The notes: generated by a model from the letters alone, not told the origin. A stretch of DNA of 54,696 bases from an uncultured Bacteroidales bacterium (GCA_946617165.1 CAMOJP010000003.1:1-54696), one strand, 5' to 3'; counted from the first letter of the stretch, positions 18,064 through 27,093 are shown. A program made the numbers and translations.

Positions 18064-18762
18064 TTATCCGTATCGCTTAATTAGCATATCGACTAAGTCT
18101 GGAACACCTTCGGAAGCTTTCTTCCGGAGGTGTTGTATTCTGTCTCGGTAAATACCGAACTCCGGCATACCCGGATCTACTACGTAAATAGTCGATGGAA
18201 TCGGAGCATATTGTAATAAACTGGCTGCTGGATATACATTCAGACTCGTCCCTATGACAACTAAAATATCTGCCTCAGAAGCTATACGGCAAGCCTGTGG
18301 AAAATACGGGACTCCTTCACCGAAAAAGACAATATAAGGTCTTAACAACGAGCCGTCAGGATGACGCTCTCCGTAATGTTGCTCCCAGCCTTGAATAGGT
18401 ACGGTGGACAATTCGTCGTTCTCAGAACGTAATTTGGTAATCTCTCCGTGTAAATGAACAACATCTTTGCTTCCTGCCCGCTCATGTAAGTCATCGATAT
18501 TTTGAGTGATGATGCGCGTAGAGGGAATCGCTTCCTGTAATCTCGTTATGGCGTAATGTGCTGCGTTCGGTTGGGCTGACAAAGTGTCACGACGTCGGGC
18601 GTTGTAAAAATCCACGCAGAGTTGAGGGTTACGCAACCACGCTTCGTGGGTGCACACATCTTCTACCCGGTATTTTTCCCATAACCCGTCCGAATCACGA
18701 AACGTGCCAAGGCCGCTCTCTGCAGAAACACCGGCACCGGTAAATACAACAATGTTCTTCAT
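18064..18762 (-). CDS. cobB: NAD-dependent sirtuin deacylase (CobB-like), zinc cysteines absent
   Basis: 232 residues. NAD site GAGVSAESGLGTFRD (9-23), QNIDDLHERAG (87-97), catalytic His105 in HLHGE, and GTSLNVYPAA. Tyr53 and Arg56 in YNARR form the YxxR pair that in class III sirtuins recognises succinyl/malonyl-lysine. The loop between HGE and LRPYIVFFGE has none of the four zinc-binding cysteines of the family; it carries polar residues instead, as I recall for other Bacteroidota sirtuins. It is convergent with gpmI, with two bases between stops. Upstream (18763-18807) no clear minus-strand TTTG/TAnnTTTG pair is seen. Likely removes acyl groups from lysines in the cytoplasm. Confidence 0.9.
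   Translation of the reverse strand: MKNIVVFTGAGVSAESGLGTFRDSDGLWEKYRVEDVCTHEAWLRNPQLCVDFYNARRRDTLSAQPNAAHYAITRLQEAIPSTRIITQNIDDLHERAGSKDVVHLHGEITKLRSENDELSTVPIQGWEQHYGERHPDGSLLRPYIVFFGEGVPYFPQACRIASEADILVVIGTSLNVYPAASLLQYAPIPSTIYVVDPGMPEFGIYRDRIQHLRKKASEGVPDLVDMLIKRYG
18103..18134 (+). terminator. Strong hairpin 42 bases past gpmI, inside the cobB 3' end
   Basis: AACACCTTCGGAAG, loop CTTT, CTTCCGGAGGTGTT: a 14-bp stem with one G-U pair. It lacks a proper T-run (TGTATTC follows), so it may be an RNase-stopping stem rather than an intrinsic terminator. It is coding sequence for HLRKKASEGV of the sirtuin. Confidence 0.45.
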
Positions 18763-18807
18763 AAACCTTCAATTTATTTATCATTATTGGGCAAAATTAC
18801 ACAAATA

Positions 18808-18839
18808 TTTGCACATATGCAAAAAAAAATGTACTTTTG
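18808..18839 (+). promoter_or_regulatory. Promoter of tsaB
   Basis: TTTG 18808-18811, 20 bp, TACTTTTG 18832-18839; about 15-base leader to the ATG at 18858. Confidence 0.8.
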
Positions 18840-18857
18840 CACGCTAAAAGTGCAAAG

Positions 18858-19565
18858 ATGACAATAATTGCAATAGAAACAAGTACCTCCGTCTGCTCGG
18901 CTGCTTTATCAGTCGATGGCAATACGGTCGCTTCACGAGTTAACTGCGAGGATGGTAATCATGCTCGATTATTGCCCGTGTTTATACATGACTTATTGGA
19001 AGAATTATGCGAGCGTTCCTTAACGTTGGATGCTGTCGCTTTATCCGAAGGTCCGGGAAGTTATACCGGCTTGCGTATAGGAACCAGTCTGGCGAAAGGA
19101 TTGTGCTATGGATTGTCCGTGCCGCTTATTCCGGTTAAGACTACCGAGGTACTTTGTGCTTCGTTGGCGGAGAAGGTGAATTTGCAGGAGGGAGATTATT
19201 TGCTCCCCATGATTGATGCCAGACGAATGGAAGTCTATACGGCTTTGTACCAACTGAAAAATGATACCTTTATACCCCGGAGCGATGTGACGGCTTGTGT
19301 AATTGATAGCGAAAATGCTGTCCCCTTTGGAGACGGAAAGAATTATTTCTTCGGCGATGGAGCGGCGAAATGTAAAGACTTGTTGTCAGAAAGAGCCGGT
19401 TTCATCGGAGATATTTATCCCGACGCATCGGCTATGGGAGCATTGGCGTTGCGCTATTTGCAAAAGAATAATATCCGACATACTACTGCGGATATAGCTT
19501 ACTACGAGCCGTTCTATCTCAAGGAGTTCGTCGCTGCGCATAGCCACGTCAAAGGGTTGTTGTGA
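18858..19565 (+). CDS. tsaB: tRNA threonylcarbamoyladenosine biosynthesis protein TsaB
   Basis: 235 residues from the ATG at 18858; a start seven codons earlier would fall on the transcription start. ASKHA fold with IAIETSTSVCSAAL at the N-terminus and the TsaB signature SEGPGSYTGLRIGTSLAKGLCYGL around 65-88. Partner of TsaD and TsaE in making t6A37 of tRNAs that read ANN codons; cytoplasmic. First gene of a run with the SprE/PorW-like gene and pnuC. Confidence 0.95.
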   Translation: MTIIAIETSTSVCSAALSVDGNTVASRVNCEDGNHARLLPVFIHDLLEELCERSLTLDAVALSEGPGSYTGLRIGTSLAKGLCYGLSVPLIPVKTTEVLCASLAEKVNLQEGDYLLPMIDARRMEVYTALYQLKNDTFIPRSDVTACVIDSENAVPFGDGKNYFFGDGAAKCKDLLSERAGFIGDIYPDASAMGALALRYLQKNNIRHTTADIAYYEPFYLKEFVAAHSHVKGLL

Positions 19566-19576
19566 AAAATCAATCA

Positions 19577-22198
19577 ATGAAAGGTGAAAGGAAAATACAA
19601 TTACTTCTGTTATTAGGGGGAATGCTCCTGATAGCAGTTTCGTGTTCTACACAAAAGAACACTCGCGCATCGCGCTCCTTTCATCAAACGAAAGTAAAAT
19701 ATAATATCTTCTACAACGGTAATCTTGCATTTGAGGAAGGACAGCAAGCGACTATTAAAGCGCACGAAGATGATTTCTCTGCCGTTATTCCGCTGTATCC
19801 TGTTAGCAATCATAAAGCGGCAGAAGCTTCTACTTCACAAATGGATAAAATGATAGAAAAATGTCGTAAGTGCATCAAACTGCACTCTATCAAAGCTAAA
19901 CCTAAACCAGACCCCAAAAAACGTCAGGACCCGAAATATAAACAGTGGTTGAAACAGGAAGAGTTCAACAATCAGATGGATAAAGTTTGGATCCGTTTGG
20001 GAGAGTCGGAATTTAGTAAGGGAGATTTCCTTGGAGCAATCGGCACCTTTAGCTATATTATCAAACATTATGATTATGACCCGGACGTTGTCGCTCAGTG
20101 TCAGTTGTGGATGGCGCGTGCCTATGCCGAGTTAGGGTGGCAGTATGAGGCTGAAGATATGGTGAACAAGGTGAACGTGGATGCACTCAGCCGCAAACAT
20201 TCGTCGCAATATGCTTCAACAAAGGCGGATGTACTGCTAAAAGGAAAACAATATCATGAGGCTGTACCATTTATCAAATTGGCTATACCGGACCAAAAAC
20301 GCCGTTTTTATAAACCACGATTCCAATTTGTCTTAGGGCAAATCTATCAAATGGAAGGTAAAAATAAGGAAGCTATAGAGGCTTATAAAAAGTGCATAAA
20401 AATGGTCCCGCCACAAGATATGGAATTCCAGGCACAAATTAATAAGGCCGTCCTTCAAGGTAAATCGTCTGTTCGTACCTTGCAGAAAATGGCGAAGTTA
20501 AGTAAATACAAAGACCAATTGGATGTAATCTACGGGGCTATTGGCGACATATATATTGAGCACAAAGATACGGCTAAGGCTTTAGACTATTACCAGTTAG
20601 GTATTGATAAAGCAACGCAGACGGGGGCGGCTAAAGCGGCAATTCTCATTAAAGCCGGCGATTTGTACTACACGCAGAGAAACTATGAACCGGCGCAACC
20701 GTGTTATCAGGAAGCAATGAATATAATCTCTTCTGACCATGAGGATTATGCTCGCTTGCGGCAGTTGTCCTCTACGTTGGATGCGCTTATTGCAGAGTAT
20801 AATGTGGTCGTATTGCAGGACTCACTCCAGGCTTTGGCAAAATTGTCGCCCGAAGAGCAACGTAAACTGGCAGAGAAAATCGTGGCGGACTTGATTGCTG
20901 CAGAGGAAAAAGCTGCAGAGGAGGCGTTGATAGCTCAGCGTGAGGCGGAAAATAGTACATTGCAGAGCGTGGACACCAGGAATATGTTAGGCGGAGCAGG
21001 TGGGGCTGCGGCTGACTGGTATTTCTATAATGAGCAATTAATGCGTTCCGGAAAGCAACAGTTTACAAAAAAATGGGGTAATCGTACGCTTGAAGATAAC
21101 TGGAGAAGATTGAGCAAAACAATGACTACATCCCTATGGAATGATACAAACGAAGATAATCAGGACGAAGACGATAGTATAAATCCTACCGATTCCATTG
21201 TGCAAAATACGCCTAAGGTAGAGACAGATAATCATAAACCGGAGTTCTATTTACAACAGATACCTAAAACACAAGAAGATATCGCGTTGTCAGATAGCCT
21301 GATTGCCAATGCCTTGTATAACCTTATTTTCATCTACCAGGATGAGATCGGAGATCAGAAGTTAGCAGATGAAACATACGCCGAGTTTACACGCCGCTTT
21401 CCTAATGATCCTCGTGTGAATGAGATTAATACAATGCGTAACCCGGATCCTGAGTTGATTGCGCGCTTAAGAAAGATGTTGGTAGAGCAGGACTCTGTCT
21501 ATGAGCAGACTTACAATGCTTACCGTCGTAGTGAGTTCGCAACAGTTAAAGCGAACAAAGACTATGCTGAGAATACCTTCCCAATGTCGCCTTTGATGCC
21601 TCGTTTCCTGTTCTTGAATGCAGTCGCTACAGCACGTACGGAGGGGCAGGAGGCGTTTGTCGTCGACTTGAGAGATTTGGTCACCAGATATCCGGAGAGT
21701 GAATTGAGCGCGATGGCGAAAGATATGCTGGCTATGATGGGACAAGGTATGGAAAGTCAAAAAGGCGAGATGACCTCCGACTTGGAACAGATGCGGTCTG
21801 ACTCTGAAGAAACCGAAACGGAAAAAGATGAGACAATTGCCTTTTCTACGGCCCGCAACGTACAGAGTGTAATCCTGCTCGCGTTGCCTGAAACGGACGA
21901 AAGTTTGCTCAATAAACTGTTGTATGAAGTGGCGTTGTTCAACTTCTCACAGTTCTTGATCCGTGACTTCGAACTGCAGAAGTTACCTGTATGGTCTGAT
22001 GGCTGTGCATTGCGTATTTCAGGCTTCGAAAGTCTCGATGAAACCGAATGGTATTTGAATCTGGTCGCTCGGAATGAGGAACTGAATAACTTTATAAAGA
22101 GTAACAAAATTACATCGCTTGGGATTACGGAAGATAACTACCAGCTTATTCCGTCTAAGTTGTCTTTGGACGATTATAATCAATTTATTAACCAATAA
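19577..22198 (+). CDS. porW: SprE/PorW-like TPR lipoprotein (type IX secretion/gliding associated family)
   Basis: 873 residues from the ATG at 19577. A GTG at 19562 overlaps the tsaB stop and would add five residues; both keep the lipobox LLIAVSC, so the start is not fully settled. After the lipid-anchored Cys comes the segment VKYNIFYNGNLAFEEGQ, typical of SprE/PorW. TPR-like helices follow (about 130-430: GDFLGAIGTFSYII, NKEAIEAYKKCI, AKALDYYQLG, YEPAQPCYQEAM), then an Ala/Glu-rich coiled stretch (about 435-480) and a disordered acidic region (about 520-560). The C-terminal third has further repeats and an acidic patch near 740. In P. gingivalis and Flavobacterium the homologue is needed for type IX secretion. 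Whether this organism has a complete type IX system cannot be judged here. Confidence 0.78.
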   Translation: MKGERKIQLLLLLGGMLLIAVSCSTQKNTRASRSFHQTKVKYNIFYNGNLAFEEGQQATIKAHEDDFSAVIPLYPVSNHKAAEASTSQMDKMIEKCRKCIKLHSIKAKPKPDPKKRQDPKYKQWLKQEEFNNQMDKVWIRLGESEFSKGDFLGAIGTFSYIIKHYDYDPDVVAQCQLWMARAYAELGWQYEAEDMVNKVNVDALSRKHSSQYASTKADVLLKGKQYHEAVPFIKLAIPDQKRRFYKPRFQFVLGQIYQMEGKNKEAIEAYKKCIKMVPPQDMEFQAQINKAVLQGKSSVRTLQKMAKLSKYKDQLDVIYGAIGDIYIEHKDTAKALDYYQLGIDKATQTGAAKAAILIKAGDLYYTQRNYEPAQPCYQEAMNIISSDHEDYARLRQLSSTLDALIAEYNVVVLQDSLQALAKLSPEEQRKLAEKIVADLIAAEEKAAEEALIAQREAENSTLQSVDTRNMLGGAGGAAADWYFYNEQLMRSGKQQFTKKWGNRTLEDNWRRLSKTMTTSLWNDTNEDNQDEDDSINPTDSIVQNTPKVETDNHKPEFYLQQIPKTQEDIALSDSLIANALYNLIFIYQDEIGDQKLADETYAEFTRRFPNDPRVNEINTMRNPDPELIARLRKMLVEQDSVYEQTYNAYRRSEFATVKANKDYAENTFPMSPLMPRFLFLNAVATARTEGQEAFVVDLRDLVTRYPESELSAMAKDMLAMMGQGMESQKGEMTSDLEQMRSDSEETETEKDETIAFSTARNVQSVILLALPETDESLLNKLLYEVALFNFSQFLIRDFELQKLPVWSDGCALRISGFESLDETEWYLNLVARNEELNNFIKSNKITSLGITEDNYQLIPSKLSLDDYNQFINQ

Positions 22199-22209
22199 TA
22201 TTTTCTACT

Positions 22210-22971
22210 ATGCAAAACGCACAACTTTGGCGCGCATTAGGGCGCAACACATTGATCTCAATCCTCCTCTTTGGAGTGTTATTCTGCTTGCTATGGCTTG
22301 CTGAGGTGCTTTTTCCTAATGTTACTTTATTGAAATGGGATGACGCCGCGTGGGTCGTCGGTATTCCTGCTTCTGTAATAGGCGTAGCGTATATTCTGAC
22401 TATTCGCGACCCGCAGAACTACACCGGTTTCTTCGCAGGTATTATCATGTCAATACTATTAGGCGTACAATTTATTTTACAAGGTAGCCTGGATAGTACC
22501 TTCCTGTATTTCTTCGTATTTATTCCTTTCCAACTGATGTCTATTTATAAATGGAGTCGCTCCAAATCAGACGGAGGGGCAAGTTTTGAACCTAAATTCC
22601 TTGACATGCCTCGTTTATGGCTATCTATAGCTATTTGTATTGCTATAACGGCAGGTGATTATCTACTGCAAACATACGCCTTCCAACACAATAGCCTGAC
22701 GGACAACATAGCCATTAAGTTATTTAACGGCTTGTTGATTTCATCTTCCTTCTTGGCAAACTATTGGCTGATATATCGTAAGAATGATGCTTGGATATAT
22801 TGGGCTCTTTATAGTGTGGCCGGAATAGGACTCTTTATTCTGGTAGGCAATATCTTTTCAATAGTACTGTTCTCATTCTTCCTCGTAATCAACTCTATGG
22901 CAGGTGTCGCGTGGATTCGTAACACTAAACCGGAAAATATGGGCTGGGTACGTGGTTTGAATACAAAATAG
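22210..22971 (+). CDS. pnuC: PnuC-like nicotinamide (riboside/mononucleotide) transporter
   Basis: 253 residues, seven or eight predicted membrane helices. The C-terminal half has the PnuC pattern: a polar helix pair with KNDAWIYWALYSVAGIGLFI (WxxY/W motif) and a terminal helix ending in AGVAWIRN. The middle has PFQLMSIYKWSRS, the counterpart of NxYGWYxW. Imports a pyridine nucleoside for NAD salvage, probably by facilitated diffusion with trapping by phosphorylation. Eleven bases downstream of the SprE/PorW-like gene and probably cotranscribed. The family call is good; the substrate is inferred. Confidence 0.82.
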   Translation: MQNAQLWRALGRNTLISILLFGVLFCLLWLAEVLFPNVTLLKWDDAAWVVGIPASVIGVAYILTIRDPQNYTGFFAGIIMSILLGVQFILQGSLDSTFLYFFVFIPFQLMSIYKWSRSKSDGGASFEPKFLDMPRLWLSIAICIAITAGDYLLQTYAFQHNSLTDNIAIKLFNGLLISSSFLANYWLIYRKNDAWIYWALYSVAGIGLFILVGNIFSIVLFSFFLVINSMAGVAWIRNTKPENMGWVRGLNTK

Positions 22972-22973
22972 TA

Positions 22974-23840
22974 CTATCTCATATTCTCAAATCTGAATTC
23001 TCGAGGTGATTGTCCTGTCAGATTTCTGAAAAAGCGTGTAAAAGAGGCTTGTTCCGGAAAACCGAGTGTTTGACTGATTGCCTGAACGCTAAGGTCTTTG
23101 CGAGAGATAAGGAGCAGCTTGGATTTGGCCAATATATATTGGTCAATCCAGGCGTTTGCACCATATCCTGTGGCGTCGTGTATTAGTTTCGACATATATT
23201 TAGGCGTAAGGCATAGCTTCTCGGCATAAAAATTTACCTTATGTTCTTCCGAATAGTGTGCTGCAAGTAAATCCATAAACTTAATATAAACGAGCGACCC
23301 GCGTGAAGCGTTGTCAATCTCTTTATTTTCTTCTTGCCTGAAGGCATTGAGAAACTCAAACAGAATGTGCAGAGTGCTGCATAACGCTTCATGTCGATGT
23401 GGTAGAACAGGTCCTTTCTGTTGAAGAATCAGCTCAAGCATTTCCACAATAGATAGAATGCGATTCACTTGTGTCTCCGTTAGTTGTGCTATGGGCTTGA
23501 TATGATAGGGCTGTAGATTGAAACTAAAGGAGGTGAGCCGCGCATCTTCGACGAGTTTTTCAGACAGAATGACAAGCGTGGTACTATAGTCCTCGCTTGT
23601 GTGTAATCCGCTAAATATATGTTTAGCCGGAAAGATGGCAACATCGTTGGGAGCAACATGATGCTCTGAATAGTCAAAGGAAAGACGAGCTGTTCCTTTT
23701 TGTACAATTGAGATTACCATTTTAGGTAATACAACGGAGTGAATAGTCGGAAAACGGTGCACGTCTTTTAGGACGAGGGCATCCGTATTCTCGATGTTCT
23801 GCACTTGTTGCTCAATTACTGTTGGGTCAAGTGTAGTCAT
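22974..23840 (-). CDS. AraC-family transcriptional regulator
   Basis: 288 residues. Residues 1-170 are a cupin-type sensing domain (VHRFPTIHSVVLPKMVISIVQKG, then VAIFPAKHIFSG). Residues about 190-288 hold two helix-turn-helix units: KVNFYAEKLCLTPKYMSKLIHDATG and SVQAISQTLGFPEQASFTRFFRNLTGQSPREFR, the classical AraC signature. The start overlaps the flavodiiron protein stop (ATGA), so it is the last gene of the que/flavodiiron operon. Its ligand is unknown; the position suggests it may control the flavodiiron gene or an oxygen/NO response. Confidence 0.92.
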   Translation of the reverse strand: MTTLDPTVIEQQVQNIENTDALVLKDVHRFPTIHSVVLPKMVISIVQKGTARLSFDYSEHHVAPNDVAIFPAKHIFSGLHTSEDYSTTLVILSEKLVEDARLTSFSFNLQPYHIKPIAQLTETQVNRILSIVEMLELILQQKGPVLPHRHEALCSTLHILFEFLNAFRQEENKEIDNASRGSLVYIKFMDLLAAHYSEEHKVNFYAEKLCLTPKYMSKLIHDATGYGANAWIDQYILAKSKLLLISRKDLSVQAISQTLGFPEQASFTRFFRNLTGQSPREFRFENMR

Positions 23841-24976
23841 AGTAGGTTAGTTAATGTTTCTAATTGGTTATAATTATCTTGGCTTAGGCTACTGCGGATA
23901 GTAACTATAGGCTCAATAATAGTGATATTTTTCATCGTTTCGAGCAATGCTCTCATTTCTCTTCCGGCTGAAGGAGCCCAACTTCCGTTTTCGACAATGG
24001 CAACGGTTCTGCTTTGGTATCCTTTCTGCTGCAATTTCCATAGGAACATATGCATTGGGGGGAATACATTATTATCGTATGATGATGCACATACAACCAT
24101 TTTGCTCATACGGAAAGCATCTTCAATAGCTTCGGCCATATCATCACGGCAGAGGTCTGTAATAGCTACTTTTTTGCATCCTTTAGTACGTAGCATCTCT
24201 GCTATTTTCTCAGCTGCTTGAGCTGTATGTCCGTGAATAGAAGCGTGCGCTACAAGTACGCCGTCTGTCTCGGGTTCGTATGATGACCAGATGGTATAGA
24301 GACGTATGGCTTCTTGTAGTCTTTCACCTTCTAAAACGGGGCCGTGCAACGGACAGATGGCTTCAATAGTGAATGCTGACACTTTCTTTAGCACTATGGA
24401 AACGGGGGCTCCGTACTTGCCGCATATGTTAAAATAGTATCTGCGGGCCTCGCATGCCCAGTCATCTTCATCGGCATGGTAAACACCGAATTTGCCAAAA
24501 GCGTCGGCAGAGAAAAGCACCTTTTCTTGGACGCAATAAGTCATCATTACTTCAGGCCAATGAATCATAGGCGCCATGATGAAACGCAATGTGACACCCC
24601 CTAAGTCTAAAATATCGTTTTCCTTAACTACCTGTACAGCAGGGGGCGTGATGCCGAATTGAGCGAGCATGACTTGAGCCTTGGCAGAGCAAATAATAGT
24701 CGTTTGTGGGTATTTATGGATGAATGCATTTACAGAACCGCTATGATCTGGTTCCATGTGCTGGATAACCAGATAGGAGGGCTTCCTGTCGCGTAGAGCC
24801 TGCTGAATATTATAAAGCCATTCATCGGTCTTGCGTGTATCTACACTATCCATAATAGCGATTTGTTCGCCTTCTACCAAATAACTGTTATAGCACATAC
24901 CGTCTGGTACTGCATATTGGCTTTCAAATAATTGTAACTCGGCATCATCTACGCCTACATAGTGAATGGTATTCAT
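23837..24976 (-). CDS. Flavodiiron protein (A-type flavoprotein, O2/NO reductase)
   Basis: 379 residues from the ATG at 24976, overlapping the queE stop (ATGA). Metallo-beta-lactamase-like di-iron domain 1-245 with HMEPDHSG (His73, Glu75, Asp77, His78) plus later ligands in IHWPE, FSADAFG and CPLHGP. Flavodoxin domain from about 250 (VAHASIHGHTAQAAEKIAEML; NGSWAPSAG binds FMN). No rubredoxin or NADH-oxidoreductase extension, so electrons must come from a separate rubredoxin or flavin reductase. Reduces O2 to water and/or NO to N2O in the cytoplasm of anaerobes. Sitting in a queuosine operon is unusual. Confidence 0.94.
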   Translation of the reverse strand: MNTIHYVGVDDAELQLFESQYAVPDGMCYNSYLVEGEQIAIMDSVDTRKTDEWLYNIQQALRDRKPSYLVIQHMEPDHSGSVNAFIHKYPQTTIICSAKAQVMLAQFGITPPAVQVVKENDILDLGGVTLRFIMAPMIHWPEVMMTYCVQEKVLFSADAFGKFGVYHADEDDWACEARRYYFNICGKYGAPVSIVLKKVSAFTIEAICPLHGPVLEGERLQEAIRLYTIWSSYEPETDGVLVAHASIHGHTAQAAEKIAEMLRTKGCKKVAITDLCRDDMAEAIEDAFRMSKMVVCASSYDNNVFPPMHMFLWKLQQKGYQSRTVAIVENGSWAPSAGREMRALLETMKNITIIEPIVTIRSSLSQDNYNQLETLTNLL

Positions 24977-25539
24977 CGTAATCCTATTAGTTTGTGTGTT
25001 TGTAAACTCAGTCTCCACTCGGGATGACCTAAAATATATTGTACAACTTCGTCGGTATTGGTAATATCAACTTTTGCAAGGGGTTGAAGCAACCAATTAC
25101 TTGTGTGTATCTCGTCTTTCCAATGTTCCGGATTGATTCCGGTATAAACGACTTTTACTTCGTCGGCGCTTTTGATGGTTAGGGTACTTCCTTCTTTGGG
25201 CGAGCAGGTAATCCAGTCAATACCTTGTGGCAAGTGGTGGGTCCCGTTGGTTTCAATAGCGATTGTATATCCCGCTGCGTGCAACGCATTAATCAGTATG
25301 TCATCCACTTGTAGTGAAGGTTCTCCGCCTGTTAATATAACAAGCAATGGCGCTTGCTGAAGATGTTGTACAGCGTCCAATATTTCATTTGCCGTCAGTT
25401 CCGTATAAGTGGTGAAATCTGTATCGCACCACGGGCATCGCAAATTACATCCGCTGAAACGGACAAATACGGCAGGCATGCCGGTGTGACAGCCTTCTCC
25501 TTGCAGGGAATAAAAAATCTCCTTAATTTTATAACTCAT
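24973..25539 (-). CDS. queE: 7-carboxy-7-deazaguanine synthase QueE (radical SAM)
   Basis: 188 residues from the ATG at 25539; a TTG three codons upstream is less likely. SLQGEG near residue 11, radical SAM motif CNLRCPWC (Cys31, Cys35, Cys38), TGGEPSLQ for SAM and substrate binding, ETNGT. Converts 6-carboxytetrahydropterin to 7-carboxy-7-deazaguanine, with Mg2+ and SAM. Starts within the last codons of queD (11-base overlap) and overlaps the flavodiiron start. Confidence 0.96.
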   Translation of the reverse strand: MSYKIKEIFYSLQGEGCHTGMPAVFVRFSGCNLRCPWCDTDFTTYTELTANEILDAVQHLQQAPLLVILTGGEPSLQVDDILINALHAAGYTIAIETNGTHHLPQGIDWITCSPKEGSTLTIKSADEVKVVYTGINPEHWKDEIHTSNWLLQPLAKVDITNTDEVVQYILGHPEWRLSLQTHKLIGLR

Positions 25540-25858
25540 AAATGGCAATATTCCCTGTAGATTCTTGTACGCTCACTTTATAACAATGTTCTATATGGTC
25601 GCAAATCCACTTGGCTATATTTTCAGCAGAAGGATTAACGTCGAGGATTTCGTTGATGTATTTGTGGTCAAATGTATCTTTGACTACTCTTTTGATATGG
25701 GTAAAATCCACTACCATTCCGTCTTGGTTGAGAGTCTCGGATTTGCAATAAACAACAATGATCCAGTTATGTCCATGTAGTGCCTCACATTTACTTTCGT
25801 AACTGAGACTTAAGTTATGAGCTGCTGATATTTCAATCGTTTTTTGTACGTAATACAT
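25529..25858 (-). CDS. queD: 6-carboxytetrahydropterin synthase QueD
   Basis: 109 residues from the ATG at 25858; longer frames would run into queC. Zinc ligands His14, His28 and His30 (SAAHNL and ALHGHNW), catalytic Cys24, and VDFTHIK with the conserved Asp. Makes 6-carboxytetrahydropterin from dihydroneopterin triphosphate, second step of preQ0 synthesis after GTP cyclohydrolase (not in the window). Between queC (11-base gap) and queE (overlap). Confidence 0.95.
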   Translation of the reverse strand: MYYVQKTIEISAAHNLSLSYESKCEALHGHNWIIVVYCKSETLNQDGMVVDFTHIKRVVKDTFDHKYINEILDVNPSAENIAKWICDHIEHCYKVSVQESTGNIAIYEL

Positions 25859-25869
25859 ATGCGTAATAA

Positions 25870-26505
25870 TTAATAGGTTGATTCTGCCTCTCTTAGTGCT
25901 TCTTCTCTTTCTCGGCATGTCCCGCATACTCCGCAAGGTTTATCTCCCCCCTTGTAGCAACTCCATGTCTCATCGTAGTTAATACCTAAACGCAAACCAT
26001 GTCGTGCTATCTCTGCTTTAGAAATATTGGTGTAGGGCGTGAGTAAATGAACATTATTCCACGTCCCAGCGCATACGGCTTTGTCCATCGCTTCTACGAA
26101 ATCTGGTCTGCAGTCGGGATATATCGTGTGATCACCTCCGTGATTGGCGAGCATAATGTACTGCAATCCTCGATTTTCAGCCATTCCTGCTGCGATTGAT
26201 AACATAATACCGTTACGGAATGGTACTACAGTAGACTTCATGTTTTCTTCATCATAGTTTCCATCTGGTATCGCTTCGCTTCCGCTAAGAAGGGATGAGG
26301 TGAAATGCTCTTTGATAAAACTCAACGGTATAATAATATGCTCAATACCAAGGCGTTGACAATGAAGCTTAGCAAAGGACAACTCTTTATCGTTGTGGTT
26401 GCTTCCGTAATGAAAGGAAAGCGCCAAAGCGATACGGTCTTGATATTCATACAGCATGGTGGTCGAATCCATTCCACCGGATAAAACTAACAGACTATCT
26501 TTCAT
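25870..26505 (-). CDS. queC: 7-cyano-7-deazaguanine synthase QueC
   Basis: 211 residues. ATP pyrophosphatase loop SGGMDST (9-15), [26 protein letters not shown] for substrate, and the C-terminal zinc site Cys183, Cys191, Cys194, Cys197 (CxxCxxC at its end). Converts CDG plus ammonia to preQ0 with two ATP. Its start overlaps the end of queF by 11 bases. Confidence 0.96.
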   Translation of the reverse strand: MKDSLLVLSGGMDSTTMLYEYQDRIALALSFHYGSNHNDKELSFAKLHCQRLGIEHIIIPLSFIKEHFTSSLLSGSEAIPDGNYDEENMKSTVVPFRNGIMLSIAAGMAENRGLQYIMLANHGGDHTIYPDCRPDFVEAMDKAVCAGTWNNVHLLTPYTNISKAEIARHGLRLGINYDETWSCYKGGDKPCGVCGTCREREEALREAESTY

Positions 26506-26971
26506 GCTTGTCCTTGAATTGTTCTAATAATCGTTGTTTGCGCAGTTCTTGGTGCTCATCATCTGCATAATTCGCAAAAGGATAGATACTTATACCGCCT
26601 CGGGGTAAAAAGTAACCGGTCACTTCAATGTACTTCGGGTCAAGAACTTTAATAAGGTCCTTCATGATGATATTTATGCAATCTTCATGAAAATCTCCAT
26701 GGTTTCGGAAAGAAAAAAGGTAGAGCTTGAGAGATTTACTTTCTACCATTTGTAGTCTGGGAATGTAGGAGATGTAGAGGTGACCGAAGTCTGGTTGCCC
26801 GGTTTTGGGACAGAGAGACGTAAATTCTGGGCAGTCAAATGTTACCAGATACTCGTTCTCCGGATGTTTGTTGATAAATGTTTCGAGCACTTCCGGCGTG
26901 TAGTTCGTAGCGTAGGTGGTACGATGGTCGCCAAGAAGGGTGATGCCTTCTAATTCTTTTTCGTTTCGCAT
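26495..26971 (-). CDS. queF: NADPH-dependent 7-cyano-7-deazaguanine reductase QueF
   Basis: 158 residues from the ATG at 26971, the short unimodular type. [12 protein letters not shown] carries the nucleophile Cys54 and proton donor Asp61; [17 protein letters not shown] and FHEDC are the QueF motif and substrate His/Glu. Reduces preQ0 to preQ1, committing the pathway to queuosine rather than to preQ0-based products. First gene of the operon, about 47 bases after the predicted transcription start. Confidence 0.96.
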   Translation of the reverse strand: MRNEKELEGITLLGDHRTTYATNYTPEVLETFINKHPENEYLVTFDCPEFTSLCPKTGQPDFGHLYISYIPRLQMVESKSLKLYLFSFRNHGDFHEDCINIIMKDLIKVLDPKYIEVTGYFLPRGGISIYPFANYADDEHQELRKQRLLEQFKDKHER

Positions 26972-27024
26972 AATGTTTTCAGTTTTAATAGGGAGGAAAA
27001 ACAATAGCTCCTTCAATTACGGTG

Positions 27025-27056
27025 CAAAAATACAACAATTTATTTAAATACACAAA
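27025..27056 (-). promoter_or_regulatory. Promoter of the queFCDE-flavodiiron-araC operon
   Basis: Minus strand: TTTG at 27056-27053, 20 bp, TATTTTTG at 27032-27025. Its -33 box is only 5 bp from the -33 box of the divergent hydrolase promoter. Confidence 0.78.
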
Positions 27057-27061
27057 TTAAA

Positions 27062-27093
27062 TTTGCATATTATCTAATTTTATTGTATCTTTG
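27062..27093 (+). promoter_or_regulatory. Promoter of the beta-CASP hydrolase gene
   Basis: TTTG 27062-27065, 20 bp, TATCTTTG 27086-27093; leader of about 20 bases. Confidence 0.78.

Noticed and set aside
26972..27020. preQ1 riboswitch in the queF leader
   Set aside because: A 4-bp GGAG/CTCC stem and a possible GTTTT/AAAAC pairing can be drawn, but the preQ1-I loop and A-rich tail consensus is not matched and the first stem is too short.
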